Below are positions 1 to 5,378 of a stretch of DNA of 8,943 nucleotides, piece after piece. The stretch lies in contig JADLFM010000258.1 of the NCBI GenBank assembly GCA_020845495.1, positions 1 through 8,943 on the forward strand, in the 5' to 3' direction. Every line of letters starts with the position of its first letter. Position 1 is the first letter of the stretch. Source of the DNA: Chloroflexota bacterium. Lineage in GTDB: Bacteria; Chloroflexota; UBA6077; JACCZL01. The position numbers and the translations under genes were made by a program. The notes under the pieces are model-generated. The model was given only the letters and a program-made list of their open reading frames with translations, had not been told where the DNA came from and did not search any database.

Positions 1-89
1 CCGGGGCGCTCTGCCGGGGCGCTCTGCCGGGGCGCTCTGCCGGGGCGCTCTGCCGGGGCGCTCTGCCGGGGCGCTCTGCCGGGGCGCTC
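1..89. repeat. 13-bp tandem minisatellite, about 6.9 copies
   Basis: The 13-bp unit CCGGGGCGCTCTG is repeated head to tail without a mismatch from base 1. There are six full copies and then 11 bases of a seventh, after which the match breaks at base 90. The array starts at the window edge and so probably continues to the left. The unit length is not a multiple of three, so if it were translated the reading would rotate through all three frames every 39 bp. No stop codon interrupts it in either direction, so it is open but not evidently coding. It lies 23 bp beyond the stop codon of the minus-strand permease. The function is unknown. Confidence 0.95.
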
Positions 90-112
90 GCGCAGGCCCA
101 CGCTGGTAGCAC

Positions 113-1051
113 TCAGCGGCGGGTGAACAGCACGACGCCGCCGAGCACGAGCGTCCCGCCAAACGCCATCATCATCGTGATCGTCTCGCCGAGGACGACC
201 GCACCGAGCACCGCCGCCGCGACCGGCATGACGTAGAGCGCCAGGAGTGCTGCCGTCGGGCCATGCCGTTCGATCATCCCGAGGAACAGGATGAACGACA
301 CGCCCAGCCCAATCGTCCCGCTCAGCACGATCGCGATCCACGCCCCAAGACCGATCTGCCCGAGCGACACGTCCTCGCCGACGAGCAGCATCGATGGGGC
401 AGCCAGCAGGAGCGCGCCGGCGATCTGGCCGGCCGCCATCGCCACGGGGTCCGTGCCGCCGAGACGCGCCCGCGCGTAGACCGTCGAGATCGCCATCAGG
501 ACAGCCACGCCGAGCGCCAGGGCGTGGCCCCGGAGGTCGCCAACTGCTCCGCCCGCCAGCCCGGTACTCCGGGTCGCGACGAGGAGCACCAGTCCACCGA
601 ACGCCACCCCAAGGCCGGCCATCTGGGGCCGGGTCAGCGATGGCTCACCGCGTAGCACCAGTCGGGCGACGAGCGCAGTCAGGAGCGGTGCGAGCGAGAC
701 CAGCACCCCGACCAGCCCGCTCGAGGCGAACAGCAACGCCGCCGCGGTCAGCACGCCGCAGAGGTACGGGTTCATCGCGCCGACGATCCAGACGTCCAGT
801 GTGGCGCGCGGACGGGCTGCCAGCCCTCGATAGACGCGGGGCACGAACGGCAGGAAGAAGGCGAGGCCGGCCAGAAAGCGGAGGGTCACGAGCGAGAAGG
901 GCGGCACCTCGGCGACTGCAAAGCGCTGGCAGACCACCGACGCACCCCAGATCGCGCCGAGCAGCCCGACGTCGCGGGCGAGCGCCGATGCCGAGGCGCG
1001 GCGTCGTACGACCTTCGGGTGCCCGGTCCGTTGCTCCGTCCGCCCTACCAT
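113..1051 (-). CDS. DMT superfamily transporter, EamA domain family
   Basis: This is a predicted inner-membrane permease of 312 aa, the usual length for EamA/RhaT-type drug/metabolite transporters. It is largely hydrophobic, with about ten transmembrane segments in two EamA repeats (roughly residues 28-160 and 175-310). The first repeat has the family-like GAIWGAS near residue 32 and the LVTLRF stretch at 54-59. The second ends in a hydrophobic helix and a short basic tail (FTRR). A 27-residue Arg-rich cytosolic N-terminus precedes TM1. The ATG at 1051 has only a weak purine-rich site upstream, but no better in-frame start was seen before TM1. The substrate cannot be told from sequence; family members export amino acids, metabolites or drugs. 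It is transcribed away from the DoxX gene and has no operon partner in view. Family assignment is firm; specificity is unknown. Confidence 0.9.
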   Translation of the reverse strand: MVGRTEQRTGHPKVVRRRASASALARDVGLLGAIWGASVVCQRFAVAEVPPFSLVTLRFLAGLAFFLPFVPRVYRGLAARPRATLDVWIVGAMNPYLCGVLTAAALLFASSGLVGVLVSLAPLLTALVARLVLRGEPSLTRPQMAGLGVAFGGLVLLVATRSTGLAGGAVGDLRGHALALGVAVLMAISTVYARARLGGTDPVAMAAGQIAGALLLAAPSMLLVGEDVSLGQIGLGAWIAIVLSGTIGLGVSFILFLGMIERHGPTAALLALYVMPVAAAVLGAVVLGETITMMMAFGGTLVLGGVVLFTRR

Positions 1052-1511
1052 CGTCCGACCATTGCAGCGGTCCGCTCCGCTCCAAATGTACCAGGGCGTA
1101 TCAGCGAATCGATGGTACCCCGCGGCGCTCGCCGGTGCTCAACCGGGAGTGCAGCCTGTCCTGCCATCCTTCGCAAACACCCCAGACTACTGGCGTATTG
1201 CTGGCATCGTGCACCGCTCCCGGCGTGGGTAGCAGATGCGTCTGGCGGACCTCGGAGAGGGGTTCCGTGGCCCTCTCGGGGGTGTCTTCTACGATCCGTT
1301 CGAGGTTGCCTATCACCACCCGCGGCGTGTCCCGGGACATCCGTCCTACCAGGAGGCGGCCTGGTCCCGACAGGGTAGGGACATCTGTCAAGACTGCACC
1401 CACGAGTCACCGCCGTACATTTGAGCAGGATCAATCACGACGGCCAAGCAAGCAACGACACGGGAACGGCCGCCGCACAGACCCCCACACCGGGTGGTCA
1501 GGAGGACAGCA
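1052..1511. other. Divergent intergenic region, no convincing gene
   Basis: This 460-nt spacer between the minus-strand permease and the plus-strand DoxX gene should hold both promoters, but no strong -35/-10 pair was found. Visible elements are a short palindrome AGCGG-T-CCGCT (1066-1076), 15 bp upstream of the permease start, and a 7-bp inverted repeat GAGAGGG/CCCTCTC (1255-1261 and 1271-1277) with a 9-nt loop. A minus-strand open frame from 1403 to 1101 (GTG start, 100 aa) has a fairly protein-like composition. However, it has no good ribosome binding site, a lower third-position GC than the neighbours and no recognisable domain, so it is not called as a gene. Confidence 0.6.
1501..1505 (+). 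promoter_or_regulatory. Ribosome binding site fixing the DoxX start
   Basis: GGAGG lies 6 nt upstream of the ATG at 1512. An in-frame GTG at 1494 would give a longer reading, but the ribosome binding site would then lie inside its own coding sequence. The ATG at 1512 is therefore preferred. Confidence 0.85.
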
Positions 1512-2114
1512 ATGTTCGCCGTCAAGCACGTCACCGACGAGAGCGGCAACGTCATCATCCAGGATCCGCCGATCGCACGCTTCTTATTCTCGAGCAGCAA
1601 GGTAGCGCTCCTCTGGCTCGTATTACGCGTCTACGTCGCCTGGGACTGGCTCGAGGCTGGCTGGCACAAGTTCACCGACCCGGCCTGGATGGTCACTGGC
1701 GATGGCATCATGGGCTTCTGGACCCGCGCCCTCGCTGTCAACAATGGCAAGCCCGTCATCACCTACGACTGGTATCGCAACTTCATCCAGTATCTCGTGG
1801 ACAGCGGCTCGCAAGTCTGGTTCGCCAAGCTGATCGTCCTTGGTGAGATCGCCGTCGGTCTCGGCCTGCTGTTCGGCGCACTGGTCGGCGTCGCGGCCTT
1901 CTTCGGCAGCGTGATGAACATGAGCTTCATGCTGGCTGGCACCGTCTCGACGAACCCGGTCCTGTTCGGCGCCGAAGTCCTGCTGATCCTCGCCTGGAAG
2001 AACGCTGGCTACCTCGGCATCGATCGGTACCTGCTGCCGCTGCTCGGCACCCCCTGGAAGCAGCCCAAGTTGGAGACAAGCCAGGCCCGCCCGGTGGCCG
2101 TCCGCGCCGCCTGA
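1512..2114 (+). CDS. DoxX family membrane protein
   Basis: This is a predicted integral membrane protein of 200 aa with four hydrophobic helices at about residues 31-49, 104-122, 124-143 and 150-168. TM1 ends in the DoxX/DoxD-like motif WDWLEAGWHKFTDPAW (44-59), which is followed by a roughly 45-residue loop with aromatic residues. TM2-TM4 carry the conserved-looking LGEIAVGLGLL and SVMNMSFMLAG stretches. DoxX relatives are membrane subunits or partners of oxidoreductases; DoxD belongs to archaeal thiosulfate:quinone oxidoreductase. No DoxA-like partner is present here, so the exact reaction is unknown. The C-terminus is a polar tail without a domain. A stress-protein gene follows 127 nt downstream on the same strand, with hairpins in between, so the two may be separate or only partly coupled transcripts. 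Confidence 0.87.
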   Translation: MFAVKHVTDESGNVIIQDPPIARFLFSSSKVALLWLVLRVYVAWDWLEAGWHKFTDPAWMVTGDGIMGFWTRALAVNNGKPVITYDWYRNFIQYLVDSGSQVWFAKLIVLGEIAVGLGLLFGALVGVAAFFGSVMNMSFMLAGTVSTNPVLFGAEVLLILAWKNAGYLGIDRYLLPLLGTPWKQPKLETSQARPVAVRAA

Positions 2115-2152
2115 CCCTGGACCTCTCGTGCGACACACAACCTGACAGATAG

Positions 2153-2219
2153 CCCACACGCTGTGGGGCGCATGCAACGGCCCGAGCCACGCTCGGGCCG
2201 TTAGCCTGTTCGTACAGGC
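2153..2219 (+). terminator. Three consecutive hairpins after the DoxX gene
   Basis: Three stem-loops lie almost end to end. The first is CCCACA/TGTGGG (2153-2158 and 2162-2167, 3-nt loop). The second is a perfect 12-bp stem, AACGGCCCGAGC (2176-2187) with its complement at 2191-2202, around a CAC loop. The third is GCCTGT/ACAGGC (2204-2209 and 2214-2219) with a TCGT loop. The middle one is strong enough for an intrinsic terminator, but only TT closes its 3' arm and there is no proper T-tract. It could instead be an mRNA 3'-end stabiliser or a processing or attenuation structure in front of the usp gene, whose ribosome binding site is at 2230-2234. Confidence 0.65.
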
Positions 2220-2241
2220 GATCTCGTTTGGAGGCGGCGCC

Positions 2242-3339
2242 ATGTTGAAGACCATTCTCCTCCCCCTCGACGGCTCGCATCTTGCCGAGCGCGCCCTCCC
2301 TTATGCGACGACGCTCGCACGGCACGCCGGCGGCCGGATCGTCCTCGTGCAAGCTGTCCAGGCCAACAGTCTGCCGGGCGTCGATCCGAGTAACGCCCAG
2401 GTCGAGGTCACCAGCAGAGCCGATACTGGTCTCGCTGACATCGTCGGCCGGCTGCGCGCCGAAGGCATCGAGGCCGAAGCCCACGTCTACTACGATGAGC
2501 CGACCCCTGCGATCCTCGACGCGGCCGAGCGGCACAACGCCGATCTGATCGTCATGTCCACTCACGGCCGGAGCGGGCTGGGGCGAATGATGTACGGCAG
2601 CGTCGCGGATAGCGTCTTGCGCCATGCCGAGACCCCTGTCCTGCTGATTCCACCGCTCGTCGACCATTCGTGGCCATCCGATCAGCCGCTCACCGCGCTC
2701 GTCCCGCTCGACGGCTCGGAACTGGCGGAGGCGGCACTCGCCGCAACCGGACTGCTGACGAAGACGACGGGTGCTCGGCTCCACCTCTTGCGCGTCATCG
2801 AGCCGCCCACCTATCCGCTCTACGGCGACGGCTATGCCTACATCCCCTTCGATGAGGACGCCGAGATGGGACAGGCCGGCGAGTACCTCCAGTCCGAGGC
2901 GCGTGCTCTGGAAGCAGATGGGACACGCGTCAGTACGCAAGTCACGCTCGGTCAACCAGGGACGGTGATTCCGGCCATCGCCCGCGATGCCAGGGCCGAC
3001 GTCGTGGTAATGGCCACCCACGGGCGGGGCGGCCTGGCTCGCCTGGTCATGGGGAGCGTGGCGCTGGGCGCCATCCAGCGCGCGAACGTGCCCGTGCTGT
3101 TGACTCGTCCAACCAGCTTGGAGCAGGAGGTGCCAGGCTCGCCGGCCGCTGCTACCCCTGGATCGTCGGTCACCCTGACGTTGACACCCTCCGACCTGAA
3201 GCTCGTCGAGCAGGCGCTAGAAGCGCTGGCCGAGAACCGCGACGAGACGTGCCTCGCCGCGCCCGCTCGGGCGTTGCTCGATCGGGTTCGCGCCGCTGAG
3301 GGGACGAACGAGCGGGATCTGGCCGGCAGCGCGAGGTAG
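2242..3339 (+). CDS. Tandem-domain universal stress protein (UspA family)
   Basis: This cytoplasmic stress protein of 365 aa has two UspA domains. Domain 1 (about 1-138) opens with KTILLPLDGS and ends in TPVLLIPP. Domain 2 (about 149-290) opens with TALVPLDGS and ends in VPVLLTRP. Each carries an ATP-binding-type loop: STHG-9 residues-GS at 106-120 and ATHG-9 residues-GS at 258-272. This matches the G-2x-G-9x-G(S/T) pattern of nucleotide-binding Usp proteins except that its first glycine is Ser or Ala. Both domains may therefore bind ATP. A further 75 residues (291-365), with a Pro/Ala linker and a likely helical segment (about 315-352), extend beyond the standard tandem Usp fold. The start is supported by GGAGG at 2230-2234, 7 nt before the ATG. 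Partner and signal are unknown. Confidence 0.93.
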   Translation: MLKTILLPLDGSHLAERALPYATTLARHAGGRIVLVQAVQANSLPGVDPSNAQVEVTSRADTGLADIVGRLRAEGIEAEAHVYYDEPTPAILDAAERHNADLIVMSTHGRSGLGRMMYGSVADSVLRHAETPVLLIPPLVDHSWPSDQPLTALVPLDGSELAEAALAATGLLTKTTGARLHLLRVIEPPTYPLYGDGYAYIPFDEDAEMGQAGEYLQSEARALEADGTRVSTQVTLGQPGTVIPAIARDARADVVVMATHGRGGLARLVMGSVALGAIQRANVPVLLTRPTSLEQEVPGSPAAATPGSSVTLTLTPSDLKLVEQALEALAENRDETCLAAPARALLDRVRAAEGTNERDLAGSAR

Positions 3340-3417
3340 CTCACCTCAGAGTGTTCTTCGTCGACTGACCAGCGGCCTGAGGTCACGGCACCGTCGCCGG
3401 TGGTCCGCCGCCTGGAA

Positions 3418-3446
3418 GCGGGCGCGTGGGGGGGCCACGCGCCCGC
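3418..3446. terminator. Perfect 12-bp GC-rich hairpin, G5 loop
   Basis: The stem GCGGGCGCGTGG (3418-3429) pairs perfectly with 3435-3446 around a five-G loop (3430-3434). It lies 79 nt after the usp stop codon. It has no T-tract after it, so it is either an atypical terminator of the usp transcript or a structured DNA/RNA element. The structure is certain from sequence; the terminator role is inference. Confidence 0.5.
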
Positions 3447-3469
3447 GCTTCACGTTCGACGCCGCCATC

Positions 3470-3530
3470 GCCATCAGCGCGAGGCACTTCGGCACGGCAG
3501 CTATCGGCACGGCAGCCATCAGCGCGAGGC
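3470..3530. repeat. Short nested direct repeats
   Basis: The 16-mer GCCATCAGCGCGAGGC occurs at 3470-3485 and again at 3515-3530. Between the two copies, TCGGCACGGCAGC occurs twice 15 bp apart (3489-3501 and 3504-3516). The result is a small 15/45-bp repeat cluster. The period is a multiple of three, so it could be a remnant of repetitive coding sequence, but no supported gene covers it. Confidence 0.75.
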
Positions 3531-3676
3531 CGCTGCCCGGCCAGAGCCGCGACCTGCCAGAACAGTGTCTCGATGTGCCCGCGGCGGCGCCCTCATGACG
3601 GGTTCGGGCTGCCCGAGCAGAGGGCTCAGCCGACGCCTGGGCCGAGCAGCGCGTCACGGCTCCGAGCGGCTCGAAT

Positions 3677-3719
3677 CAGAGAAACTTCCCGTCAGCGCGA
3701 GGGCGCGCAGCGTTCTCTG
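3677..3719. other. Inverted repeat abutting the first DnaA-box-like site
   Basis: CAGAGAA (3677-3683) pairs with TTCTCTG (3713-3719). The 29-nt interior contains a GC-only core able to pair GCGC with GCGC (3695-3698 and 3703-3708 area). Its right arm overlaps the first two bases of the nonamer at 3718. It may be a weak terminator or an accessory structure of the nonamer cluster. Confidence 0.35.
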
Positions 3720-3769
3720 TGGATAACTCCTCTCTTGACTGTGGAAAACCCAGGGTGAGGTGTGGACAA
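3718..3769 (-). promoter_or_regulatory. Cluster of three DnaA-box-like nonamers, 21-22 bp apart
   Basis: On the plus strand the sites read TGTGGATAA (3718-3726), TGTGGAAAA (3740-3748) and TGTGGACAA (3761-3769). On the minus strand these are TTATCCACA (the exact consensus DnaA box), TTTTCCACA and TTGTCCACA (the form favoured in high-GC bacteria). All three share one orientation, and their starts are 22 and 21 bp apart, about two helical turns, which puts them on the same DNA face. A fourth, degenerate site, TGTGTATCT (3783-3791, 6/9), continues the spacing at 22 bp. Phased, same-oriented boxes in a non-coding spacer suggest cooperative DnaA binding. Whether this is an origin, a DnaA-titration site or a DnaA-controlled promoter is open. 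No dnaA, dnaN, rpmH or gyrB is in view. Confidence 0.55.
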
Positions 3770-3814
3770 CTGCTCTGGCCTGTGTGTATCTCGAACGCAT
3801 CACGGCGGACGTTC

Positions 3815-3829
3815 CGCACGGGGCGTGCG
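3815..3829. other. Small 6-bp hairpin
   Basis: CGCACG (3815-3820) pairs with CGTGCG (3824-3829) around a GGG loop. It sits between the DnaA-box-like cluster and the PLP-enzyme leader. No function is assigned. Confidence 0.4.
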
Positions 3830-3891
3830 AATGGGCCGGAGACAACTCGCGGCTGTTCACGCCCGGCCCATGGTTCTGCACAGGCGGGCGG

Positions 3892-3940
3892 GAGCCCTCG
3901 CCTTCGAGGGTCTCGGCACTTTTCCCCAATCACCGAGCCC
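3892..3940 (+). promoter_or_regulatory. Two mutually exclusive stem-loops, possible leader switch
   Basis: Stem A pairs GAGCCCTCG (3892-3900) with 3905-3914, giving 9 bp with a bulged T at 3911 and a CCTT loop. Stem B pairs GGGTCTCGG (3908-3916) with CCGAGCCC (3933-3940), giving 8 bp with the same bulge and a 16-nt loop that contains TTTT at 3920-3923. The two stems share 3908-3914, so only one can form at a time. This is the geometry of an attenuator or riboswitch expression platform, about 170 nt ahead of the PLP-enzyme start. No known riboswitch aptamer was recognised, and transcription through this point is not shown. Confidence 0.3.
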
Positions 3941-3955
3941 TACTACGTCCACGAC

Positions 3956-3974
3956 TTCATAAGAAAGAGAAAGA
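3956..3974. other. AT-rich purine patch
   Basis: This 19-nt stretch, beginning TTCATAAGAAAG, has 5 G/C of 19 in a very GC-rich region. It lies about 190 bp to the right of the DnaA-box-like cluster and about 135 bp ahead of the PLP-enzyme start. It could be an unwinding element or part of a promoter. TACACT at 3983-3988 resembles a -10 box, but no -35 sits at a normal spacing. Confidence 0.3.
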
Positions 3975-4036
3975 GCATCGGCTACACTTGGGAAACACAC
4001 GTCCTCCGCATATGCGCGCCCAACTCGGAGGGGGTG

Positions 4037-4066
4037 ATGCCCGAGGCGGCGCCCGTCCCAAAATGA
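4037..4066 (+). CDS. Possible 9-codon leader peptide MPEAAPVPK
   Basis: A strong GGAGG (4027-4031) sits 5 nt before an ATG that opens a 9-codon frame, MPEAAPVPK, ending in TGA. The stop codon is 43 nt upstream of the PLP-enzyme start. Position and ribosome binding site suit a leader peptide, and three of its nine residues are proline. It has no Thr or Ile codons, so it is not a classical threonine attenuator. The ribosome binding site is partly buried in a possible CCTCCG/CGGAGG hairpin (4003-4008 and 4026-4031). A chance occurrence cannot be excluded. Confidence 0.25.
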   Translation: MPEAAPVPK

Positions 4067-4092
4067 CGCGGCGGACGCGCCAGTCTGCATGA

Positions 4093-4100
4093 GAGGTGGT
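4093..4100 (+). promoter_or_regulatory. Ribosome binding site deciding the PLP-enzyme start
   Basis: GAGGTGGT lies 9 nt before the ATG at 4110. The earlier in-frame ATG at 4089 would place this site inside the gene, so 4110 is the better start. Confidence 0.65.
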
Positions 4101-4109
4101 GCCCTTCGT

Positions 4110-5378
4110 ATGACCGCTCCAACCGGCCTGACTTGCCTGCGCTGCGGGACCGGCTACCCGCCGGAGGACATCGTCACCGGGTGCGTCCGCTGTCGATCCG
4201 AAGGTCACCCCGCCAATCTCCGCCCGGAGTATCCCGCCAGCGCCATGCGGGCCGTGCAGGATGCGCGCGGCTTCGACCCTGACGAGCGCGGCGTCTGGCG
4301 TTACCACGCACTCTTGCCGGTCGGGCTGGCGCACGCCATCTGGCTCGGCGAGGGCGAGACACCGCTGATCCATGCTAGCGCACTCGCCGGCAGCGTCGGG
4401 CTGGACACCTTGTACCTGAAGAACGAGACCCGCAACCCGACCGGCTCCTACAAGGACCGCATGGCGGCTGTGCTCGTCGCGCGGGCGAAGGAGGTCGGCG
4501 CCACGACCGTGGCCATCGCGTCGTCGGGGAACGCTGGCGCCGCCCTGGCTGCCTACGCCTCCGTGGCCGGCCTGCGCTGTGTCGCATTCACCACAGCCGA
4601 CGCTCCGCCGGCCCAGAAAGCCCAGATGCGAGCCTACGGTGCGGCGGTGGTGGCGCTGCCGACCGGGCCAGAGCGCTGGACGCTCCTTCAGCAGGCGGTC
4701 GAGCGGTACGGGTGGTTCGCCGCTTCGAACTACGTGCAGCCGCCGGTCGGGAGCAATCCGTACGGGGTGGATGGCTACAAGACGCTTGCCTTCGAGGTCT
4801 GGGAGCAGTTGGGGCGGGAAGCGCCGGACGTGATGGCGCTGCCGGTCTGTTATGGCGATGGGCTGGCCGGCACCGCGCGCGGCTTCCTGGAGCTCGATGA
4901 GCTCGGGTTCATTCAGCGCGCGCCGCGCCTCGTGGCCGGCGAGGTGTTCGGGCCACTCTCCCACGCGCAGCAGGATAAGCTCGACACGCCCGAACCGGTC
5001 CCCGCTGGCCCGACGGTCGCGCGATCCATTGGAGGCGGCCAGAGCACCTATCAGGCGCTCCGAGCGCTCGACGACACGGACGGACGGGCGGTGACGGTCA
5101 CCGATGCCGAACTGCTGGAATGGCAGGCCCGGCTGGCCCGTGAGGAAGGCATATACGCCGAGCCGTCGTCGCTCGCCTCGGTGGCGGCGCTCGCTCGGCT
5201 CCGCAAGGATGGCCGTCTGCGTCCAGGCGCGGTGGCCGTCGCGGTGATCACCGCGACGGGCCTCAAGGATCCGGGAGCCGGCGGCGTTGCGGACGACGTC
5301 CCGACGATCCAGCCAACACTGGACGAACTGGAGCGGGTGCTCCGAGACGTCTACGGGGTGAACGTCTCCGGTTCGTGA
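4110..5378 (+). CDS. Threonine synthase-like PLP-dependent enzyme with N-terminal zinc ribbon
   Basis: This 422-aa cytosolic fold-type II PLP enzyme belongs to the tryptophan synthase beta/threonine synthase superfamily. Four cysteines in two CxxC pairs (C9, C12, C25, C28) form a zinc-ribbon-like head, as in many threonine synthases. The catalytic region has NPTGSYKDR, with the presumed Schiff-base lysine K115, then the substrate/cofactor loop SSGNAG (138-143), a glycine-rich YGDGLAG (248-254) as the likely phosphate cradle, EPSSLASVAAL near the C-terminus and TGLKDP, which is typical of threonine synthase. The expected reaction is O-phosphohomoserine to threonine plus phosphate. Related paralogues act on other amino acids, so the substrate is inferred, and no hom or thrB neighbour supports it. 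The gene stands alone after a long spacer. Its last 28 bp overlap the convergent glycoside hydrolase gene. Confidence 0.85.
   Translation: MTAPTGLTCLRCGTGYPPEDIVTGCVRCRSEGHPANLRPEYPASAMRAVQDARGFDPDERGVWRYHALLPVGLAHAIWLGEGETPLIHASALAGSVGLDTLYLKNETRNPTGSYKDRMAAVLVARAKEVGATTVAIASSGNAGAALAAYASVAGLRCVAFTTADAPPAQKAQMRAYGAAVVALPTGPERWTLLQQAVERYGWFAASNYVQPPVGSNPYGVDGYKTLAFEVWEQLGREAPDVMALPVCYGDGLAGTARGFLELDELGFIQRAPRLVAGEVFGPLSHAQQDKLDTPEPVPAGPTVARSIGGGQSTYQALRALDDTDGRAVTVTDAELLEWQARLAREEGIYAEPSSLASVAALARLRKDGRLRPGAVAVAVITATGLKDPGAGGVADDVPTIQPTLDELERVLRDVYGVNVSGS

Larger units (their letters stand above)
3340..4109. other. Long structured intergenic region
   Basis: These 770 nt between two same-strand genes contain no convincing protein gene. 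Open frames on both strands are low-complexity Arg/Ala/Pro-rich readings without good ribosome binding sites. The stretch instead holds hairpins (3418-3446, 3677-3719, 3815-3829, 3892-3940, 4003-4031), short direct repeats (3470-3530), three DnaA-box-like nonamers (3718-3769), an AT-rich purine patch (3956-3974), a perfect 10-bp palindrome CGCATATGCG (4007-4016) and a 9-codon mini-ORF (4037-4066). A weak 7-bp inverted repeat ACCTCAG/CTGAGGT (3343-3349 and 3377-3383) lies just after the usp stop codon. The region should also hold the promoter of the downstream PLP-enzyme gene, but no clean -35/-10 pair was found. Confidence 0.7.

Noticed and set aside
1..89. CRISPR array at the left edge
   Set aside because: The 13-bp units are directly contiguous with no spacers, so this is a minisatellite.
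1101..1403. Minus-strand 100-aa open frame in the permease/DoxX spacer
   Set aside because: Its composition is fairly protein-like, but it starts at GTG without a good ribosome binding site, has lower third-position GC than the real genes and matches no recognisable domain.
394..1605. Long plus-strand open frame of 403 codons
   Set aside because: It is antisense to the permease, extremely Arg/Pro/Ser-rich and lacks any domain. It is a typical GC-rich shadow frame.
1927..3021. Minus-strand open frame of 364 codons across DoxX and Usp
   Set aside because: It is antisense to two well-supported genes, has no domain and breaks across a gene boundary.
3346..3657. Minus-strand frame resembling a decayed transposase remnant
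   Set aside because: The Ala/Met-rich stretch comes from the short direct repeats. No DDE motif, inverted terminal repeats or target duplication were found.
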